Notes: generated by a model from the sequence alone, not told the origin. 64,000 bases of DNA from Pseudomonadales bacterium (GCA_024234735.1 JACKNV010000002.1:248001-312000); one strand, 5' to 3'. Counted from the first letter of the stretch, positions 50,032 to 59,197 are shown. Made by a program: numbers and translations.

Positions 50032-53000
50032 GTGCACACCGATAAAAATACAGAAACCGCGAACGGTGATGGAGCACTGGGGTTTACCGAGGTGGATACC
50101 GTGGAAAGCAGCGAAGAGAGCACGCTGCGTTGGCTGCTGGATATGGATATGTCCGAGCCGGAAGAAAATCTATTCACGGTGGATGTCGATCAACTTGCCG
50201 ACACGGAGCTGACAGGCTACGAACTGGATGTGGCCAGTCGCCCCATGATACGTGGTGCCGCAGGTGCTGATGACCTGGAGAACTACATCGAAGAGGAGAT
50301 TGTCATTTCCTCCGAGGGCCAGGCCAGTGACATCTACAGCGATTCGCTGTCCGCCACCAACGGGGCGGAGCAGGCCCGCGGGCAGGCGCCGGAAGAAAAC
50401 ATGGCTATCGACTTTTCCCGGCCCGAGCCGTCGCGGCGGGACAAGATAAGTGCCGCGGTGGCCGAGGGGCTGGACATTCTCGGCCTGGATGACGACGACG
50501 ACATCGGTGAGAAGTTCCTGGTTATCAGGCGGAAGAAGAGCGAGGGCCACCACGCTGCGGAGACGGCTTCCGGTGAGTCCCTCGCTGCGGACGCAGCGCA
50601 TGGCACGCCTTCGCAGACACCTGCGCCCAGGCTGGAAGAGGCACCCCAGCTGCGCCTGGTAAGTACCCCCGCGCATGCCGGGGTCGCCAATGAGCAGACG
50701 GCGGATACCGTGGCACCGGTGGTCATGGGCGATTCCGCCGCGACCCAAGGTGACGACACGAGCGTGATTTCCACCTGTGAAGGTGAAGCGGTATCGCCGT
50801 CAAAAGATGTGTTGGGTTATATCACCCATGTGCCCGCGCCCAGCGATGACGCGGCGTTTGATGAATACCTGGTACAGGGAGAACAGCTTTTCCAGGGCGA
50901 GGTGGACTTTGACGGCTTGTGCCTGGAAGGGGAGGAGCCGGATAGCAGCTTCGATCTGACATTTGAAGACGATATCGACTACCACCAGGATTTCCAGCAG
51001 CTGGAGGATTTTGACGGACACCCGGCTACCAGTGTGACCCTGCACATTCCCCAGTTCATGCAGCAAGTAGTCGCGGCGGTCGATGCGCACCTCGAAGCGG
51101 TGGGGCTGCCGGCCGGCAGCGTGCAGGCCGAGTTGGAGTTGGCGACGGATGCCGCCCATGCGGATCAGCTGCGCGCCGCAGGTTACGAGCCGGCGGTGGC
51201 CGTATGTGGGATGGTGCCCGGTATATTCCAGAAGCTGGAACAGGCGGAGATAGACACCCTGTTCCTGCGGCTCCTGCAGGTCGAATCCGGCACCTACAAG
51301 AACCGGTTGCTGGAAGAGGGAGCCGCCGCCCACGCTGGAGAATCAGAACCGTCACCGGCACTCGCGCCGGCGGCCGCGGATAGCGCGCCGCAGTTGGAGG
51401 AGGGCGCCTTTCCGGGCGAGCTCGATACCCTGGATGACACCGATGCACTGGCTGCGGATCAATGGCAGCCCGGTGAGGATGATATTGAGGACATCTTCGC
51501 GGAGCTGGACGCCGAGGTGGCCGTGATCGGCGACCTGGAGGGCGCAACAGATGTGTTGCCGGAGGGCGGGAGTGTTACCGCGGGAGCGGCCGATCAGGAG
51601 GCCGGGATTGACCAGTTCCTGCTCGCGGAGCAGAGGGAAGAGCCTGCAGAACAAGAGTTGATGCAGATTTTCGGGGAGGACATTTTTGCCGAGGATATCG
51701 ACCTGGCGCTGGGCTCGGGGGCTGCCGAGGCAGCGACCGATATCGATGCAGTGTTCGATGAGTTGCACCAGGTGCCCGGCGATGGCGATGATATTTGCGG
51801 CCTGGAGGTGGAGGAATTTGTCGAATCCCGGGCGGAGGTCGCCGCCGAACTGGCAGAAGAGACAGAAGAGACCACAGCGGTTGCAGCAGACACTGACACA
51901 CAATCTGGTGGAGGTGACCGCCCCTGGTACCTTCCCGCAGGTGTGGCATTTGCCGATAGCAGCCCCAGCAGCGGGGAGATTTTCCCCGATTTTCTCGACG
52001 CGTTCATCGAGGAGGGCGCCTCCGAACTGGAAAAACTGGAGGATGCCGTCGCCCTGTGGGAGCGGGAGTGCACTTCCGAGCAGGCGTACACGACGGTAAC
52101 GAGGATTTTGCATACCATCAAGGGCATAGCCAAGGGGGTCGGTCTGCACAGTTACGGCACCCTCATTCACAATTTCGAAACCCTGCTGGGGAACGTGGCA
52201 CGCCCCGATGCGGACGCCGCGACCGAGTACTTCCGCCTGATCAACGCCTGGCTGGATGCCGCGGTACGAGGCCTGGACCACATCCGTGAACAGCGCAGCG
52301 ACATTGGCAACACCGTGCCCCAGCCGGCGGGAGTTGCTCCGGCCGCTGGGGAGGATGCCCCGACGGATACTGCAGCAGGCGAACCGATGGTTGCCGCAGC
52401 AGCGGCCGTTGTGCAGGAAGAGCCCGCGGCACTGTCACAGCCGGTTGGCCAGCAGGGCGGGCCGGCGCGCCAGCCCGGCAGCGATCGGGAAAGGCTGCAG
52501 GCCAAGAAACTCGCCGACGAGGGCGCCCGGGCGCTGGCAGCGCAGCAGTCGGTGCGCATCACCTCGGAGAAGCTCGATCAGCTGCTGAACCTGACCAACC
52601 AGGCGCAGCAGCTGGGTGTGCGTACCGCCCAGGGTACTGCTCGCGGCAAGCGCTCCGCGGCGGAGATGCTCGGCCGGCTGTCTTCGGTCAGGGCACACAT
52701 CGCCAGTATTGCCGACCGCGCGTTGCGCAGTGTCACGGCCAAGGGGGGGCAGCCGGGCAACACGATGGACGCCCTGGAAATGGACCAGTATTCCGAGTTG
52801 CAGGAAGCTGCCAATATTCTGCGCGAGGGTGTCGAGGATCTGGCCGACCTGGTGGAATTCGCCTCGCGCCAGAACGTGCAGGTGGAGGCGTTGCTCAAGC
52901 AGCAGGCCAATGTGATCTCCTCCATCGGCTCCGCCATCCGTGCCGCCCGGGTGGTGCCGGTATCGCGGCTGGTCCCCGGGTTGCGGCGCCTGGTGCGCAC

Positions 53001-54354
53001 CGTGAGTGTCGACCTGGGAAAAACCGTCACCTTCCAGGTGCTGAACGAGCTGGGGACCCTGGACCGGGATGACTATGCCCGCTGCCAGACCATACTCGAG
53101 CATATGATGCGCAACGCCCTGGATCACGGTATCGAAGCGGAGTCCGAGCGTACAGCCGCTGGCAAACCGGCAGCTGGCCAGGTGACGATCGATATTCGCA
53201 AGGCCGGCGCCGACGCGGTCATCACCCTCAGCGACGACGGACGCGGCATCGATCCGGAGGTCATGCGGGCGTCGGCCCTGCGCAAGGGCCTGGACGTCGA
53301 CGTGGACGCCCTCAGTGACGAGGAAGCACAGCGCCTGATTTTCCACAAGGGCTTCTCCACCGCCAACATGGTGAGCCAGATTTCCGGGCGCGGCGTGGGA
53401 ATGGATATCGTGCTTTCCGAACTGCAGGAAATGGGTGGCGACATCCGCATCGAGAGCGAGGTGGGCAAAGGTACCGCCTTTCACATCAGGGTGCCTTCGT
53501 CCATCACGGTAAACGGCGCGCTCATGGTGAGCGCGGCGGAACACAGCTACGCGATTCCCCTCGGCGGCCTGGTGGCTGTGGAACAGGTAGCGGTGGCCGA
53601 TTTTCTCGCGGCTGTCGAAGGTGAGCAAAGCCTCGTTCTTGCCGGACGGGAGTGCGAGCCGGCTTATCTGGGCACGCTGTGCCAGACGGTGAAATTCCCC
53701 GATGCAAAAACCTGGCGCGATTCCGTGCCAGTCATCATTGCGGGATCGGAAGACCGCTATATGGCTATCGCCGTCGACGGTTTTGAGGAGGTGGTGGAAC
53801 TGGTCATTCGCTCCCTGGGTGCGCAATTCGCCACGGTGCCAGGTGTTGCCGGGGCGGCAACCACCGCGTCCGGCGAGGCGATTGTCGCCCTGGATCTGAA
53901 CATGCTGGTCGCCAGTGTGGGGGCCGGTGATCACTCGGTGCTGCACGTGGAGGAGAAACGGGAGGAGGCGCTGCTGGCGCTGGTGGTGGACGACTCGCGT
54001 ACCCAGCGCATGGTTGCCACCAGCCAGTTGGAAACCGTCGGTGTGGAGACCATCACGGCAGAGCACGGAGGCGTTGCCATGGATCTGCTCAATACCAGCG
54101 ACCGACTGCCGGACATCATCCTCATGGACGTGGAAATGCCGGTCAAGGACGGCATCCAGACCCTGCGTGAAATCCGCAAGTCGATACGGTTCAGCGATAT
54201 ACCGGTGATCATGATTACTTCACGTACCGGTTTGAAGCATCGTGCCCTGGCCGAGGCCGCCGGCTGCAACGGCTACATGGGCAAACCCTTCAATTTCCGT
54301 ATGCTGGTGGGGCAGATCAACGAGCTGACGGGCGACCGTTTGCAGCTTTCCTGA
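50032..54354 (+). CDS. ChpA/CheA-like hybrid histidine kinase (Hpt-HATPase-CheW-REC)
   Basis: 1440 residues from GTG with CTTGGAGG upstream. Residues 1 to ~650 are an acidic, low-complexity linker with few recognisable units. An Hpt follows (FIEEGASELEKLEDAV ... RILHTIKGIAKGVG, His about 693), then a dimerisation segment (about 830-980), and HATPase with N box HMMRNALDHGIE (about 1021), DDGRGID, GRGVGMDIV and GKGTAFHIRVP. A CheW-like regulatory domain follows (about 1160-1290), and a C-terminal receiver with VVDDSRTQRM and phospho-Asp about 1366 (LMDVEMPVKDG). This is a full kinase half of ChpA. The very long acidic N-terminal stretch is unusual and may be a scaffold. Confidence 0.9.
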   Translation: MHTDKNTETANGDGALGFTEVDTVESSEESTLRWLLDMDMSEPEENLFTVDVDQLADTELTGYELDVASRPMIRGAAGADDLENYIEEEIVISSEGQASDIYSDSLSATNGAEQARGQAPEENMAIDFSRPEPSRRDKISAAVAEGLDILGLDDDDDIGEKFLVIRRKKSEGHHAAETASGESLAADAAHGTPSQTPAPRLEEAPQLRLVSTPAHAGVANEQTADTVAPVVMGDSAATQGDDTSVISTCEGEAVSPSKDVLGYITHVPAPSDDAAFDEYLVQGEQLFQGEVDFDGLCLEGEEPDSSFDLTFEDDIDYHQDFQQLEDFDGHPATSVTLHIPQFMQQVVAAVDAHLEAVGLPAGSVQAELELATDAAHADQLRAAGYEPAVAVCGMVPGIFQKLEQAEIDTLFLRLLQVESGTYKNRLLEEGAAAHAGESEPSPALAPAAADSAPQLEEGAFPGELDTLDDTDALAADQWQPGEDDIEDIFAELDAEVAVIGDLEGATDVLPEGGSVTAGAADQEAGIDQFLLAEQREEPAEQELMQIFGEDIFAEDIDLALGSGAAEAATDIDAVFDELHQVPGDGDDICGLEVEEFVESRAEVAAELAEETEETTAVAADTDTQSGGGDRPWYLPAGVAFADSSPSSGEIFPDFLDAFIEEGASELEKLEDAVALWERECTSEQAYTTVTRILHTIKGIAKGVGLHSYGTLIHNFETLLGNVARPDADAATEYFRLINAWLDAAVRGLDHIREQRSDIGNTVPQPAGVAPAAGEDAPTDTAAGEPMVAAAAAVVQEEPAALSQPVGQQGGPARQPGSDRERLQAKKLADEGARALAAQQSVRITSEKLDQLLNLTNQAQQLGVRTAQGTARGKRSAAEMLGRLSSVRAHIASIADRALRSVTAKGGQPGNTMDALEMDQYSELQEAANILREGVEDLADLVEFASRQNVQVEALLKQQANVISSIGSAIRAARVVPVSRLVPGLRRLVRTVSVDLGKTVTFQVLNELGTLDRDDYARCQTILEHMMRNALDHGIEAESERTAAGKPAAGQVTIDIRKAGADAVITLSDDGRGIDPEVMRASALRKGLDVDVDALSDEEAQRLIFHKGFSTANMVSQISGRGVGMDIVLSELQEMGGDIRIESEVGKGTAFHIRVPSSITVNGALMVSAAEHSYAIPLGGLVAVEQVAVADFLAAVEGEQSLVLAGRECEPAYLGTLCQTVKFPDAKTWRDSVPVIIAGSEDRYMAIAVDGFEEVVELVIRSLGAQFATVPGVAGAATTASGEAIVALDLNMLVASVGAGDHSVLHVEEKREEALLALVVDDSRTQRMVATSQLETVGVETITAEHGGVAMDLLNTSDRLPDIILMDVEMPVKDGIQTLREIRKSIRFSDIPVIMITSRTGLKHRALAEAAGCNGYMGKPFNFRMLVGQINELTGDRLQLS

Positions 54355-54363
54355 GGGGCCGGT

Positions 54364-54843
54364 ATGACTAACCGTGCTGGATACCCCTGTATCGCGCTGC
54401 CGTGCTCGGCCAGCCGTCTGTGGCTGATTCCGCAGATCTGCCTGGGAGAGATAGTGACCCTGGCAACCGCGCAGGAACTGCCGCCGGCACAGATATTCTG
54501 GCGCGGCGAACTGGTGCCCGTGGTAGATTTTGGCGCCGGTGAGCAGGCCGGCTGGCGCGACCCCCGCACCGGCTCCGGACTGGTCGCAGTAATCCTTGGG
54601 CAGGAGGGCCAGTCCTGCCGTTTCTGGGGGCTTGCCTTGCGCGGGGCGGGTCTGGGGGTGGTTACCCTGGCGGGGGCTGAACCCGAAGATCTGCCCGAGG
54701 CCTTGCAGGACTACGCCTGCGCCGCTTTTCGGCTGCATGATACTGTCTACCAGATACCCGATCTGGCCGCTGTACAGCGCGCCATAGGCGAGGGCATTCT
54801 GGTCTCCCCGGAAGCGGCACATGGCCATCAACTGGAGCAATAA
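54364..54843 (+). CDS. CheW-like adaptor, ChpC type
   Basis: 159 residues, ten bases after the kinase gene. A weak CheW domain is visible: IALPCSASRLWLIPQICLGEIVTLATAQELPPAQIFWRGELVPVVDFGA follows the strand order of ChpC, a second CheW-like protein found after chpA in Pseudomonas. The latter half (CRFWGLALRGAGLGVVTLAGAEPEDLPEAL) completes the fold. It overlaps the next gene by 23 bp. Sequence identity to standard CheW is low; assignment rests largely on position. Confidence 0.75.
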   Translation: MTNRAGYPCIALPCSASRLWLIPQICLGEIVTLATAQELPPAQIFWRGELVPVVDFGAGEQAGWRDPRTGSGLVAVILGQEGQSCRFWGLALRGAGLGVVTLAGAEPEDLPEALQDYACAAFRLHDTVYQIPDLAAVQRAIGEGILVSPEAAHGHQLEQ

Positions 54844-55249
54844 TTTGGAACCCGTACAGCTGAACGACCTCCTGGAGCGTCTGGAGGGTGCCTTTGGTGA
54901 AGAGGAACCTTTTGCCGGACGTGACCTGTCTGTGGACGAGGTGGAAGCGCTGCAAAAGGTGTTTGCCGATAGCGGCCACCAGCGCTACCTGCAGGACCAG
55001 GTCAACCGGCAGATCATCCGCGATTACCTTATCAACGCAGTGATGCTGGGGTATGTATCGGCGCAGGATCTGGTAAACCTGGCGCCGCAAATGGCAACCC
55101 GCGAGGGGCGCGCGGCACTGTCTCTGCAGATGCTCATGCTTGGCGTCGATCAGGCGGCTGAAATCGTGGCGGGCACTCCCCTGGCGCATCTGAAACCCCT
55201 CAAACCCGAGGGTGAACGCCCCTCGTACATCAAATTGATCGAAAAATAG
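54821..55249 (+). CDS. unknown all-helical protein closing the chemosensory operon
   Basis: 142 residues; the ATG at 54821 lies inside the end of the ChpC-like gene with GGAAG upstream. A TTG at 54844 directly after the previous stop is an alternative. Predominantly helical and acidic at the N-terminus (PVQLNDLLERLEGAFGEEEPF, SVDEVEALQKVFADSGHQRYLQDQVNRQIIRDYLINAVMLGYV), with a C-terminal PLAHLKPLKPEG segment. No family recognised. The tight overlap argues that it works with the chemosensory proteins. Confidence 0.75.
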   Translation: MAINWSNNLEPVQLNDLLERLEGAFGEEEPFAGRDLSVDEVEALQKVFADSGHQRYLQDQVNRQIIRDYLINAVMLGYVSAQDLVNLAPQMATREGRAALSLQMLMLGVDQAAEIVAGTPLAHLKPLKPEGERPSYIKLIEK

Positions 55250-55513
55250 CTCCCCGCCAGATATAAAAAAATGGCATTAAGTCGGGTTTAGTGGTGTTTT
55301 TGATCGGATAATAATAAAAAAAAGGTATTTAAAATGGTTTATATGTAGATTCATTTAAAAAATGGCAGTATCAATATTGCCGCGCAGCAGTCTTCCCCCC
55401 TATAAAGAAATCGTCGTCACCACGGGTGTCGACGGGGAGGGGGCGCAGCGTCAACAGAATCGGGCTCCCGAACCGGTGCAGGAAGTGCAGCTAACGGAAC
55501 GGAGCGTAACGCC
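55250..55513. other. AT-rich intergenic stretch
   Basis: About 55255-55380 is strikingly AT-rich (runs such as ATAATAATAAAAAAAAGG) against a GC-rich background. No clear terminator follows the operon stop. A 52-codon frame lies within (see next entry). The 111-residue gene starts at 55514 after GGAGCGTAACGCC. Confidence 0.6.
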
Positions 55514-55520
55514 ATGTTGA
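55362..55520 (+). CDS. doubtful 52-residue ORF
   Basis: ATG at 55362 to TGA at 55518-55520, overlapping the start of the next gene by seven bases. It opens MAVSILPRSSLPPYKEIVV and is Gln/Glu/Arg-rich after that. There is no ribosome binding site in front of the ATG. The overlap would allow translational coupling with the following gene, but nothing else supports it. Confidence 0.22.
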   Translation: MAVSILPRSSLPPYKEIVVTTGVDGEGAQRQQNRAPEPVQEVQLTERSVTPC

Positions 55521-55849
55521 CTATAACCCCTACTGCAGTACTGGATAACAACCCCGGTGACGAGCTGGAGGTATTCGCCGTCATCGAAGGCAAGAAAGTC
55601 TATCTGCCCCCAGAAGCCAACTACGTCATGCAGGACAAGCGCGGCATCTGGTACTACAGCGCTCGCAAGCCCCGCCCCAAGGAAAATGACTGGACACCGA
55701 ACAAGACCAGCATTGCCTGCCGTCACGAAGGCGGCTTTGTCCGCGCCCTGATTACACCCACCAAAACTCCCTGGCTGGAAACCTGCCAGCGCACCGTGCG
55801 CATGGTGTGCGGCGCCCAGGGCGAGCCCAGACGCCCCGCTGACGTCTAG
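55514..55849 (+). CDS. unknown protein, 111 residues
   Basis: Starts MLTITPTAVLDNNPGDELEVFAVIEGKKVYLPPEANYVMQ after GGAGCG. No signal peptide or membrane helix; Trp/Tyr/Lys/Pro-rich middle (GIWYYSARKPRPKENDWTPN) and three Cys (CRHEG, CQRTV, MVCGA). The codon pattern is like the rest of the window. No family recognised. It stands alone between the AT-rich stretch and a long non-coding region with a terminator-like hairpin. Confidence 0.6.
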   Translation: MLTITPTAVLDNNPGDELEVFAVIEGKKVYLPPEANYVMQDKRGIWYYSARKPRPKENDWTPNKTSIACRHEGGFVRALITPTKTPWLETCQRTVRMVCGAQGEPRRPADV

Positions 55850-56348
55850 TAGCTGTTCTCTGGAGCGGGCTACGCGGGGAGTGCCGGCAAGGCGCCACGT
55901 GACGCCTGCTGCTCGGTGGGGCTGGGACGGGTGGTGCCGCGAGCGGGCGCGCGGTCCCCGCAGCGGTGCGATCAGCAAGGGGTGTTTGCTGGTGTCGAGG
56001 CCGCTCGCCCGATAGCCCCTGGAATGTGTCGGGTCCGCCTGGTTAGCCCGGCCCGCTAGCCGCTAGGGGGTTTTGCGCCGCGCCTACATCCCCTCGCCAC
56101 CGCGTTCTATCAATAAAGTCAACTTCCTCCCCCCGGACCGTTGCACCGCGTTTTGCGGTCGTGATAGCTTTATTCCCAGTCAGTCGAAAAGATCAGGAAA
56201 AACAGCAGTATAGGGGGCTCCGTCCGACATCTGCGGGGCCGGGCGGGCAGTCGGCAGGCGCCGTTCGGCGCACATTTGAGGCTGTGTTCATGTACATATT
56301 CCACGGGTCGGAAACGCCTGCCGTGACACTCGACAGAGGAGGCGCGAG
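55850..56348. other. 499-bp non-coding region upstream of the GGDEF-EAL gene
   Basis: Contains a terminator-like hairpin (56052-56074), a small ACCGC-GTTTT-GCGGT hairpin (56145-56159) and the GAGGAGG ribosome binding site of the next gene. No GEMM-type c-di-GMP riboswitch core was recognised. No convincing small ORF seen. Confidence 0.5.
56052..56074 (+). terminator. possible rho-independent terminator after the 111-residue gene
   Basis: CCCGCTAG (56052-56059) pairs with CTAGGGGG (56063-56070) across CCG with one G-G mismatch, followed by TTTTG. It lies about 200 bp past the stop codon of the 111-residue gene. Confidence 0.4.
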
Positions 56349-58703
56349 GTGACCATCGCCGGCCGCGTCAACGCCCTGGTCATCGGCATTACCCTGGTGC
56401 TGGCCCTGCTGGTACTGGGTTTCACCGGCATTCGCGAGTTCCGCAACGCAGAACAGCAGGTGTTGCAACAGGTGGCGGCCGTATTGCCGGAAAATCCCGG
56501 GCTTGCCCTGGATATCTACTACGGAGACAAGGCGGGCATCGCCAGCGTGCTGGGCAAGCTGCTCACGGCCTCCGCGATTTCCTCCGCGGCGGTGTACGAC
56601 GTGTCCGGCGCGCCACTGGTGATGCGCACCCAGCAGGGCTTGCCGGGAGGCGATCCGCCCCCGTGGAAGGTGCTGCGCCAGGACGTCGGCCCGACTGAAA
56701 ACAGCGCTGTGGTTCTCGATCGCCACAACCAGGGCCCCGCGCTTGGGCCGCTGGGTCTGCTTCTTGGCGAGGACCGCTACCTGCACCTGAGTCAACCGAT
56801 ACTCTCGGCGGTCAACCCCCTGCAGCAGGGGGTCGAACCGGAGGAATATGCTGCGAGCATACTGCACCCCGAGGCGGTATCCAGCTTCTTCGTCATCGGT
56901 TACCTGCATGTCACGGTAAGCCGTTATGGCCTTATTGCCGAAATCCTGCCGGTACTGCTGCCTACCCTGCTGGCCTGCCTGCTGCTGGTATTGCTTGCCA
57001 GTTACCTCACGCTGTCGATGACCCGGCGGTTTACCACGTCGCTTACCGGGCTGGCCAGGGTGGCCGACGAGGTGGCCTCGGGTAAGCTGGCCAGGCCGGT
57101 GCAGGTGCAGGGCAGCAGCGAGATCAAGGAGATCGCCACCATACTCAATGGTATTGTCAGCGGGCTGAGTTCCTACAAGACCCGCATGGACGTCGATCAC
57201 CAGCTGCTGAGCATGAAAGTGGAGGAGCGAACGTCCCAGCTCACCCGCCGCAACCAGGAACTTAACCAGGCTGTCAAGGAGGTCACCGAAACCAAGGACC
57301 GCCTGCGGCAGATGGCCTACTACGACAGCCTGACCGCGTTGCCCAACCGGCGCCTGTTCACCGAACAGCTGGATCTGCTGTTGCGTCTCGCGCACCGCAA
57401 TGACGAGATGCTGGGCCTGCTGTTTATCGACCTGGACAACTTCAAGCGTATCAATGATTCCCTGGGCCACCGGGCCGGTGACCTGCTGCTGCGGGAAGTT
57501 GCGGTGCGCCTGTCGAGCTGTGTGCGTGACAGCGATGTAGTGGCGCACTACGTCGAGTCGGGGCCGCGCATAGACGTCTCCCGTCTCGGCGGCGACGAGT
57601 TCACGGTGGTGCTCAACCAGATCCAGGCTCCCGAGGACGCTGCCCTGGTAGCGCAGCGTCTCATCGATGCCCTGGTGCAACCGCTGGTTATCGAGGGGCA
57701 TGAACTGGTGGTCACTCCCAGTATCGGTATCGCCGTGGCGCCGCGCGACGCCACCGACGTCGACGGTCTGCTGAAGGCCGCCGACACGGCCATGTATCAC
57801 GCCAAATCGAGGGGCAAGAATGCCTGTCTCTTCTACAGTAGCGACATGGATGCCGCCAGTGTCGATCGCCTGCAGCTGGAATCGGATATTCGCAAGGCTC
57901 TTGAGCAGGATGAGTTCGTGCTGCACTACCAGCCCCAGGTGGATACCCGCACGGGAGCGGTGGTGGGTGCCGAAGCCCTGATCCGCTGGGAGCACCCGGA
58001 GAAAGGGACCATACCGCCTTTCAAATTCATCCCGCTGGTGGAGGAGATGGGACTGATCGGGCCGATGGGAGAGTGGGTACTGCGTAAGGCCTGCAGGCAG
58101 ATGAAACAATTCGAAGCCGAAGGGGTGAAACTGCCCAAGGTGGCGGTCAACGTGTCTGCCCTGCAGTTCAGCCCGGCCTTCATACGCACTGTGCAGAAGG
58201 TGTTATTGGATACCGGGCTGGATCCCGCCAGGCTGGAACTGGAACTCACCGAGGGGGTGGTGATGGATGACGGCAAGCGCACCCTCGAAGCCCTGGCGGA
58301 ACTCAAGGAACTGGGTGTCAGCCTGTCGGTAGACGATTTCGGTACCGGCTACTCGTCGCTGAGTTACCTCAGTCGCTTCCCCCTGGACGAACTGAAAATA
58401 GATCGCAGCTTCGTTACCGAATTCGACAAGAGCGAGAACGATGCCAGCCTGGTGGTCGCCATCATCGCCATGGCCAGGAGCATGAATCTGCGCCTGGTGG
58501 CCGAAGGGGTGGAAACGCTGGAACAGTACCGCTTCCTCACCCGTAACGGCGCCCATGTCATCCAGGGCTATCTGTTCAGCAAGCCGCTGCCCGCCGAGGA
58601 GTTGAGGCCCCTGCTGGCGCCCTGGCACTTCATGGAGCAGATACACCAGCTGGAATCCCAGGGCATGGCGCAACCGCCGGTGGGCATGTCGCGGCTGGCG
58701 TGA
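56349..58703 (+). CDS. membrane-bound GGDEF-EAL protein, c-di-GMP synthesis/hydrolysis
   Basis: 784 residues from GTG with GAGGAGG upstream. Two membrane helices (about 9-27 and 195-218) enclose a periplasmic sensor, followed by HAMP (about 220-275), a coiled coil, GGDEF with intact RLGGDEF (about residue 417), and EAL with intact GAEALIRW, KVAVNVSALQF, ELTEGVVMDD, DDFGTGYSSLSYL and LKIDRSFV. Both active sites look complete. The inhibitory I-site five residues before GGDEF is not the usual RxxD (the sequence is PRID). It could both make and break c-di-GMP. It is monocistronic behind a long leader, following the chemosensory cluster. Confidence 0.92.
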   Translation: MTIAGRVNALVIGITLVLALLVLGFTGIREFRNAEQQVLQQVAAVLPENPGLALDIYYGDKAGIASVLGKLLTASAISSAAVYDVSGAPLVMRTQQGLPGGDPPPWKVLRQDVGPTENSAVVLDRHNQGPALGPLGLLLGEDRYLHLSQPILSAVNPLQQGVEPEEYAASILHPEAVSSFFVIGYLHVTVSRYGLIAEILPVLLPTLLACLLLVLLASYLTLSMTRRFTTSLTGLARVADEVASGKLARPVQVQGSSEIKEIATILNGIVSGLSSYKTRMDVDHQLLSMKVEERTSQLTRRNQELNQAVKEVTETKDRLRQMAYYDSLTALPNRRLFTEQLDLLLRLAHRNDEMLGLLFIDLDNFKRINDSLGHRAGDLLLREVAVRLSSCVRDSDVVAHYVESGPRIDVSRLGGDEFTVVLNQIQAPEDAALVAQRLIDALVQPLVIEGHELVVTPSIGIAVAPRDATDVDGLLKAADTAMYHAKSRGKNACLFYSSDMDAASVDRLQLESDIRKALEQDEFVLHYQPQVDTRTGAVVGAEALIRWEHPEKGTIPPFKFIPLVEEMGLIGPMGEWVLRKACRQMKQFEAEGVKLPKVAVNVSALQFSPAFIRTVQKVLLDTGLDPARLELELTEGVVMDDGKRTLEALAELKELGVSLSVDDFGTGYSSLSYLSRFPLDELKIDRSFVTEFDKSENDASLVVAIIAMARSMNLRLVAEGVETLEQYRFLTRNGAHVIQGYLFSKPLPAEELRPLLAPWHFMEQIHQLESQGMAQPPVGMSRLA

Positions 58704-58734
58704 TTCCCTGTGCGGCGGGTGGGGAGAGGGGAGG

Positions 58735-59037
58735 CTAGCGGGTCCAGTACTCGCCCGGGTTGTCTTCCATTTCGGTGATGGTCTTTTCCAGTTCCTCGGG
58801 TGACTCCTCGCGGACCTTGGCCGCCTCCTGTTCCATCTGCTTGTCGGTTGGAGTCTTGTATTTCAGCTCTTCGCTGTAGGTTTCGCCGTTGTAGTCCCGA
58901 CACTCCGGCAGGTCGTCGCCCTCGCCGCAGACGTTGATGATGCCATCGTCATCGGTAACCCGCACCCCTTCCACTTCGGAATTGCCGGCACAGGCCGACA
59001 GCATAATGGTGGCGGCAAGTAAGATAAACAGTCTCAT
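58735..59037 (-). CDS. small lipoprotein, 100 residues, unknown function
   Basis: Start at 59037, giving a lipoprotein signal MRLFILLAATIMLSAC with Cys16; the upstream in-frame extension has no signal. The mature part is strongly acidic and polar (VTDDDGIINVCGEGDDLPECRDYNGETYSEELKYKTP, then EEAAKVREESPEELEKTITEMEDN), with a Cys pair that could form a disulfide. It ends 31 bp from the convergent GGDEF-EAL gene and is divergent from the pqi operon. No family recognised. Confidence 0.75.
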   Translation of the reverse strand: MRLFILLAATIMLSACAGNSEVEGVRVTDDDGIINVCGEGDDLPECRDYNGETYSEELKYKTPTDKQMEQEAAKVREESPEELEKTITEMEDNPGEYWTR

Positions 59038-59197
59038 AAGCGTTTCACGAGGGAGCGGAAGAGACGTGTATTGTGGAGCCAAAGGCGGTCGTGTCAACCA
59101 TTGATGCAGGCCGCATAGACAGACGGGTGGCGCGAATTCAGTCCCGACCGGGGCGGGCTATGGTAAATGCCGGGAGTACAGTGTATATAAATGGTCT

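Noticed and set aside
55850..56348. c-di-GMP riboswitch in the leader of the GGDEF-EAL gene
   Set aside because: No GEMM core elements recognised by eye; only short hairpins.
56193..58109. 638-codon frame antisense to the GGDEF-EAL gene
   Set aside because: Opposes strongly conserved GGDEF and EAL motifs; composition typical of a shadow frame.
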